A DNA stretch of 64,000 nucleotides, taken from NCBI RefSeq assembly GCF_002778275.1, contig NZ_NESG01000001.1, positions 62,001 to 126,000 on the forward strand, in the 5' to 3' direction. The translations under genes and the position numbers were made by a program. The stretch is from Limnohabitans sp. G3-2 (GTDB taxonomy: Bacteria; Pseudomonadota; Gammaproteobacteria; Burkholderiales; Burkholderiaceae_C). Of the stretch, positions 61,491 to 64,000 are shown piece after piece. Numbering within the stretch: position 1 is the stretch's first letter; each line of letters starts with the position of its first letter. A model generated the notes under the pieces. It was given only the letters and a program-made list of their open reading frames with translations, was not told the DNA's origin and searched no databases.

Positions 61491-61781
61491 ATGACGAATG
61501 ACATCCCCTTTTTCAATGCCCGCATCGCGCCCGATGGCGGCAGCTTTGACGCTTGGAAAACGCAGAGCTTGCTGGACTCGTTGGAACAGGGCGGCTTGCA
61601 GTGGCCCAGCTCCTGCCGATCGGGCACTTGCCGCACCTGCATCGGCCAGCTGGTCTCAGGCCAGGTGCACTACGAGATGGCGTGGCCCGGCTTGACCGCC
61701 GAAGAAAAAGCCGAGGGCTGCGTGCTGCCCTGCGTGGCCAGGCCCCTCAGCGACGTGGTGCTGCAAGACCCCTTCGCCTGA
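61491..61781 (+). CDS. 2Fe-2S ferredoxin-type protein
   Basis: A 96-residue plant-type ferredoxin: SLEQGGLQWPSSCRSGTCRTCIGQLVSG then GCVLPCVARPLSDVVLQDPF. The cysteines of SCRSGTCRTC plus the later Cys in LPCVA supply the 2Fe-2S ligands. Unusually short, it is probably an electron carrier for an oxygenase or reductase encoded elsewhere. ATG at 61491. Confidence 0.87.
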   Translation: MTNDIPFFNARIAPDGGSFDAWKTQSLLDSLEQGGLQWPSSCRSGTCRTCIGQLVSGQVHYEMAWPGLTAEEKAEGCVLPCVARPLSDVVLQDPFA

Positions 61782-61814
61782 ACGCGGGCCCGCCCCAGCA
61801 TCACGGCCCCAGCA

Positions 61815-63389
61815 TCAGGCGTCGTCGATGCCCAGCTCTTGGATCTTTCGGGTGATGGTGTTGCGGCCGATGCCCAGTTTTTGAGCTGCTTCAATCCGGC
61901 GGCCCCGCGTTGTGGCCAGGGCGGATTGGATCAAGCTGGTTTCAAAGCGGCGGGTGAGCACGTCCCACACGTCGGTGCGGCCTGCGTTGAGCAAAGCCAG
62001 CGCCTCTTGCTCCAGCCCCGACTCCCACACCGTCACAGGTGCAGCCAAGGCGGCGGCATTCACGCCCTGCACAGCCAGCGCAGCATTCACAGCCAAGGGC
62101 ATGGCATCGCCGCCGCCGTCGTGGCGAAGGCCCGCCTCGGCATGGCCCAGCGCCTCGACCACGGCACCACCGACGCCAGACGACAAGGCCGTGAAAGGGA
62201 CTGCCGCCGCAACCGCGCCGGTTGGCTGGGCCAGCACTTCGGGCGGCAGGTCTTTGACTTCGATCACCTGGGCGGGGGCCATCACAGTCAACCAGTGGCA
62301 GATGTTTTCCAGCTGGCGCACATTGCCCGGAAACTGGAAATGGCTCAAGCAATCGAGCGCGGCGTCGTCGATGCGCTTGGGCTCCACACCAAGTTGCTGT
62401 GCGCTGCGTTGCAAGAAGTAGCGCGCCAGCACGGGCACGTCTTCGCGTCGCTCACGCAAGGCGGGCAAGCGCAAACGGATCACATTGAGGCGGTGGTACA
62501 AATCTTCGCGGAACACGCCTTCTTTGACGCGTTGCTCCAGGTCTTGGTGGGTCGCGGCGATCACGCGCACATTGGCCTTGACGGCGCTGTGCCCGCCCAC
62601 GCGGTAAAAATGGCCGTCCGAGAGCACGCGCAGCAAGCGGGTTTGCAAGTCGAAGGGCATGTCGCCGATTTCGTCCAGAAACAGCGTGCCGCCATCGGCC
62701 TGCTCAAAGCGGCCCCGGCGAGAAGCTTGTGCGCCCGTGAAGGCACCGCGCTCATGCCCAAAGAGTTCACTCTCGAGCAAGTCTTTGGGGATGGCCGCGG
62801 TGTTGATGGCCACAAAAGGCTGGTTGGCACGCGGCGAGTGTTTGTGCAGCGCATGCGCCACCAACTCCTTGCCCGAACCCGACTCGCCCGTGATGAGGAC
62901 GGTGACGTGGCTTTGCGCCAAACGGCCAATGCCGCGGAACACGTCCTGCATGGCGGGCGCTTGGCCCAGCATTTCGGGCGCATCGGCCATTTTTTCTTCG
63001 GCCACGTCTTCGCGCTGGCTCTCGCCCACGGCGCGGCGAATCAGCTCCACCGCTTTGGGCAGATCAAACGGTTTGGGCAGGTACTCGAAAGCGCCACTGG
63101 AGAAGGCCGACACGGCACTGTCCAAGTCCGAGAAAGCGGTCATGATGATGACCGGCAAACCCGGCATGCGCTGCTTGATGGTGGCCAGCAAGTCCAGCCC
63201 CGAGCCGCCCGGCATGCGGATGTCGCTCACCAGCACCTGCGGGCCATCGGCTTCGCTCTCGGTGTCCAGCGCCTTCAAGACTTCGCGCGGGTTGGTGAAG
63301 CTGCGCGTGGGCAGGCCTTCGCGCAAAAGTGCTTTTTCAAGCACAAAGCGAATGGATTGGTCATCGTCTACGATCCAGATCGGCTTCAT
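61815..63389 (-). CDS. ntrC: Nitrogen regulation response regulator NtrC
   Basis: Sigma-54-dependent activator of nitrogen-assimilation genes, phosphorylated by NtrB. The 524 residues include the receiver domain (IWIVDDDQSIRFVLEKAL, phospho-Asp in VLVSDIRMPGGSGLDLL), the AAA+ domain (Walker A ITGESGSGKELVAHALH, sigma-54 contact GAFTGA, Walker B GGTLFLDEIGDMP) and a C-terminal Fis-type HTH (TRGRRIEAAQKLGIGRNTITRKIQELG). Between AAA+ and HTH lies a 60-residue Ala/Gly-rich insert. ATG at 63389 (MKPIWIVDDD). ntrB is 36 nt upstream on the same strand. Confidence 0.96.
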   Translation of the reverse strand: MKPIWIVDDDQSIRFVLEKALLREGLPTRSFTNPREVLKALDTESEADGPQVLVSDIRMPGGSGLDLLATIKQRMPGLPVIIMTAFSDLDSAVSAFSSGAFEYLPKPFDLPKAVELIRRAVGESQREDVAEEKMADAPEMLGQAPAMQDVFRGIGRLAQSHVTVLITGESGSGKELVAHALHKHSPRANQPFVAINTAAIPKDLLESELFGHERGAFTGAQASRRGRFEQADGGTLFLDEIGDMPFDLQTRLLRVLSDGHFYRVGGHSAVKANVRVIAATHQDLEQRVKEGVFREDLYHRLNVIRLRLPALRERREDVPVLARYFLQRSAQQLGVEPKRIDDAALDCLSHFQFPGNVRQLENICHWLTVMAPAQVIEVKDLPPEVLAQPTGAVAAAVPFTALSSGVGGAVVEALGHAEAGLRHDGGGDAMPLAVNAALAVQGVNAAALAAPVTVWESGLEQEALALLNAGRTDVWDVLTRRFETSLIQSALATTRGRRIEAAQKLGIGRNTITRKIQELGIDDA

Positions 63390-63425
63390 CAACGTAACGC
63401 TTTCAGTGTTCACAGGCATGTGCTG

Positions 63426-64000
63426 TCAAGGCAAGGGAATCAAAATTTTGAAATCCGTACGGCCGGGCTCGCTGTCGCATTCGATCATGCCGTGGTGCTG
63501 TTGCACAAAGGTTTGTGCCAATGTCAGTCCCAAGCCGGAGCCGCCTTCGCGCCCCGAGATCAACGGGAAGAAAATGCGGTCCTTGATCGAGTCTGGTACA
63601 CCAGGCCCGTTGTCGATCACATGCAATTCCAGTGCCAGGCGATAACGCTGCTTGCCGAAGGTGACTTGCCGCAAGATTCGGCTGCGCAAAGTGATCTGCG
63701 CATCGCCTTGCGCCATGCGCTCGTGCAAAGCCTGCGCGGCGTTGTGTGAGATGTTGAGCACGGCCTGAATCAGCTGCTCGCGGTCGCCGCGGAACTCCGG
63801 GATCGAGATGTCGTAGTCGCGCACCACTTTCAGGCCCTTGGGGAACTCGGCCAGGATCAAGGCCCGCACGCGCTCGCACACCTCGTGGATGTTCACATCG
63901 CCCACCACATGGGGCCTGCGGTGCGGGGCCAACAGGCGGTCCACCAAGGTCTGCAAGCGATCGGCCTCGTGGATGATGACCTGGGTGTATTCGGTCAGCT
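63426..64000 (-). CDS. ntrB: Nitrogen regulation sensor kinase NtrB, C-terminal part (cut by window edge)
   Basis: Histidine kinase/phosphatase controlled by PII (GlnB) that sets NtrC phosphorylation. The visible 3' two-thirds begins mid-gene: after LTEYTQVIIHEADRLQTLVDRLLAPHRRP, the conserved helix, come the catalytic HATPase boxes N (REQLIQAVLNISHNAAQAL), G1 (DNGPGVPDSI) and F/G2 (GREGGSGLGLTLAQTFVQQH). The PAS domain and phospho-His lie beyond base 64000. glnA probably lies further upstream, as is typical, but is not seen. Confidence 0.93.
   Translation of the reverse strand, partial: LTEYTQVIIHEADRLQTLVDRLLAPHRRPHVVGDVNIHEVCERVRALILAEFPKGLKVVRDYDISIPEFRGDREQLIQAVLNISHNAAQALHERMAQGDAQITLRSRILRQVTFGKQRYRLALELHVIDNGPGVPDSIKDRIFFPLISGREGGSGLGLTLAQTFVQQHHGMIECDSEPGRTDFKILIPLP

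Noticed and set aside
61839..63749. 636-codon open frame on the plus strand
   Set aside because: Antisense to ntrC and ntrB, whose motifs are complete; the frame's composition is typical of a shadow.

Overview
The window is GC-rich, densely packed bacterial chromosome that looks like a member of the Burkholderiales, most likely Comamonadaceae (a Limnohabitans / Rhodoferax / Curvibacter-like relative). The signs are a nadE-PII gene pair, an ECF sigma factor followed by DUF3619, DUF3106 and RDD genes, the trxA-rho-rpmE (L31 type B) order, a gloB / methyltransferase / rnhA block with mltD, dnaX-ybaB-recR, and ntrBC at the right edge. The genus is an inference from gene content and protein similarity recalled from memory; no database search was possible.

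Layout. 1-4.4 kb: the start of the acetolactate synthase large subunit gene (minus strand, cut by the window edge), then a co-directional run of ECF sigma factor, putative anti-sigma (DUF3619), DUF3106, RDD, dgkA and a LOG-family nucleotide hydrolase, nearly all joined by 4-8 nt overlaps. 4.4-9.9 kb: glnB and nadE, a GNAT/DUF482 protein, ppa and an aldehyde dehydrogenase. 10-13.1 kb: molybdenum cofactor genes moaA-mobA-moeA. 13.2-17.6 kb: an RND efflux pump (adaptor plus permease, no outer-membrane channel). 17.7-21.4 kb: rnhA and a methyltransferase diverging from gloB-mltD. 21.4-27.6 kb: an orphan NMT1-type binding protein, recR-ybaB-dnaX, the 4.5S (SRP) RNA gene, an unknown small gene and an HI0933-type flavoprotein. 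27.7-29.9 kb: trxA, rho, rpmE2. 30-34.8 kb: an ArnT-like membrane protein, a MATE exporter, an ABM-domain protein, and a MarR regulator divergent from a fumarylacetoacetase-family gene. 35-38 kb: a TRAP transporter. 38-51.4 kb: Nudix, acyl-CoA synthetase, dnaG, cysE, trmJ, a MipA-like porin, an inositol-phosphatase gene, mutS, the proteasome-like Anbu, a hydrolase and uppP. 51.5-54.2 kb: two small hypotheticals and glnS. 54.2-56.3 kb: an accessory patch with two decayed DUF924 fragments around a winged-helix nucleotidyltransferase/HEPN pair, followed by a ParE-type toxin-antitoxin pair. 56.3-64 kb: PPOX, SRPBCC and SRAP-like proteins, two pseudouridine synthases, a nitroreductase, a 46-residue basic protein, a DMT transporter, a 2Fe-2S protein, ntrC and the 3' part of ntrB.

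How the genes fit together. Most of the window is housekeeping. Replication and repair: dnaX, ybaB, recR, dnaG, rnhA, mutS. Transcription and translation: rho, rpmE2, glnS, ffs, trmJ, rluA, rluE. Nitrogen and carbon sensing: glnB-nadE and ntrBC. Cofactor and envelope genes make up much of the rest.

The least explained signals are the following. (1) A nucleotidyltransferase/HEPN module with a compact palindromic operator sits between two 90-bp DUF924-derived repeats. (2) A Pseudomonas-style REP inverted pair has compensatory stem changes. (3) An A9 run in dnaX leads, in the -1 frame, to a stop after six codons, which predicts a short gamma form. (4) An SRAP-family protein has lost its catalytic Cys2. 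(5) Two divergent gene pairs have start codons that touch or overlap, one next to a perfect TATAAT with a predicted leaderless transcript.

I saw no tRNA, rRNA, CRISPR array, prophage or complete insertion sequence. Stretches without genes are short; the longest, about 300 bp before the sigma factor gene, is described as its own entry.
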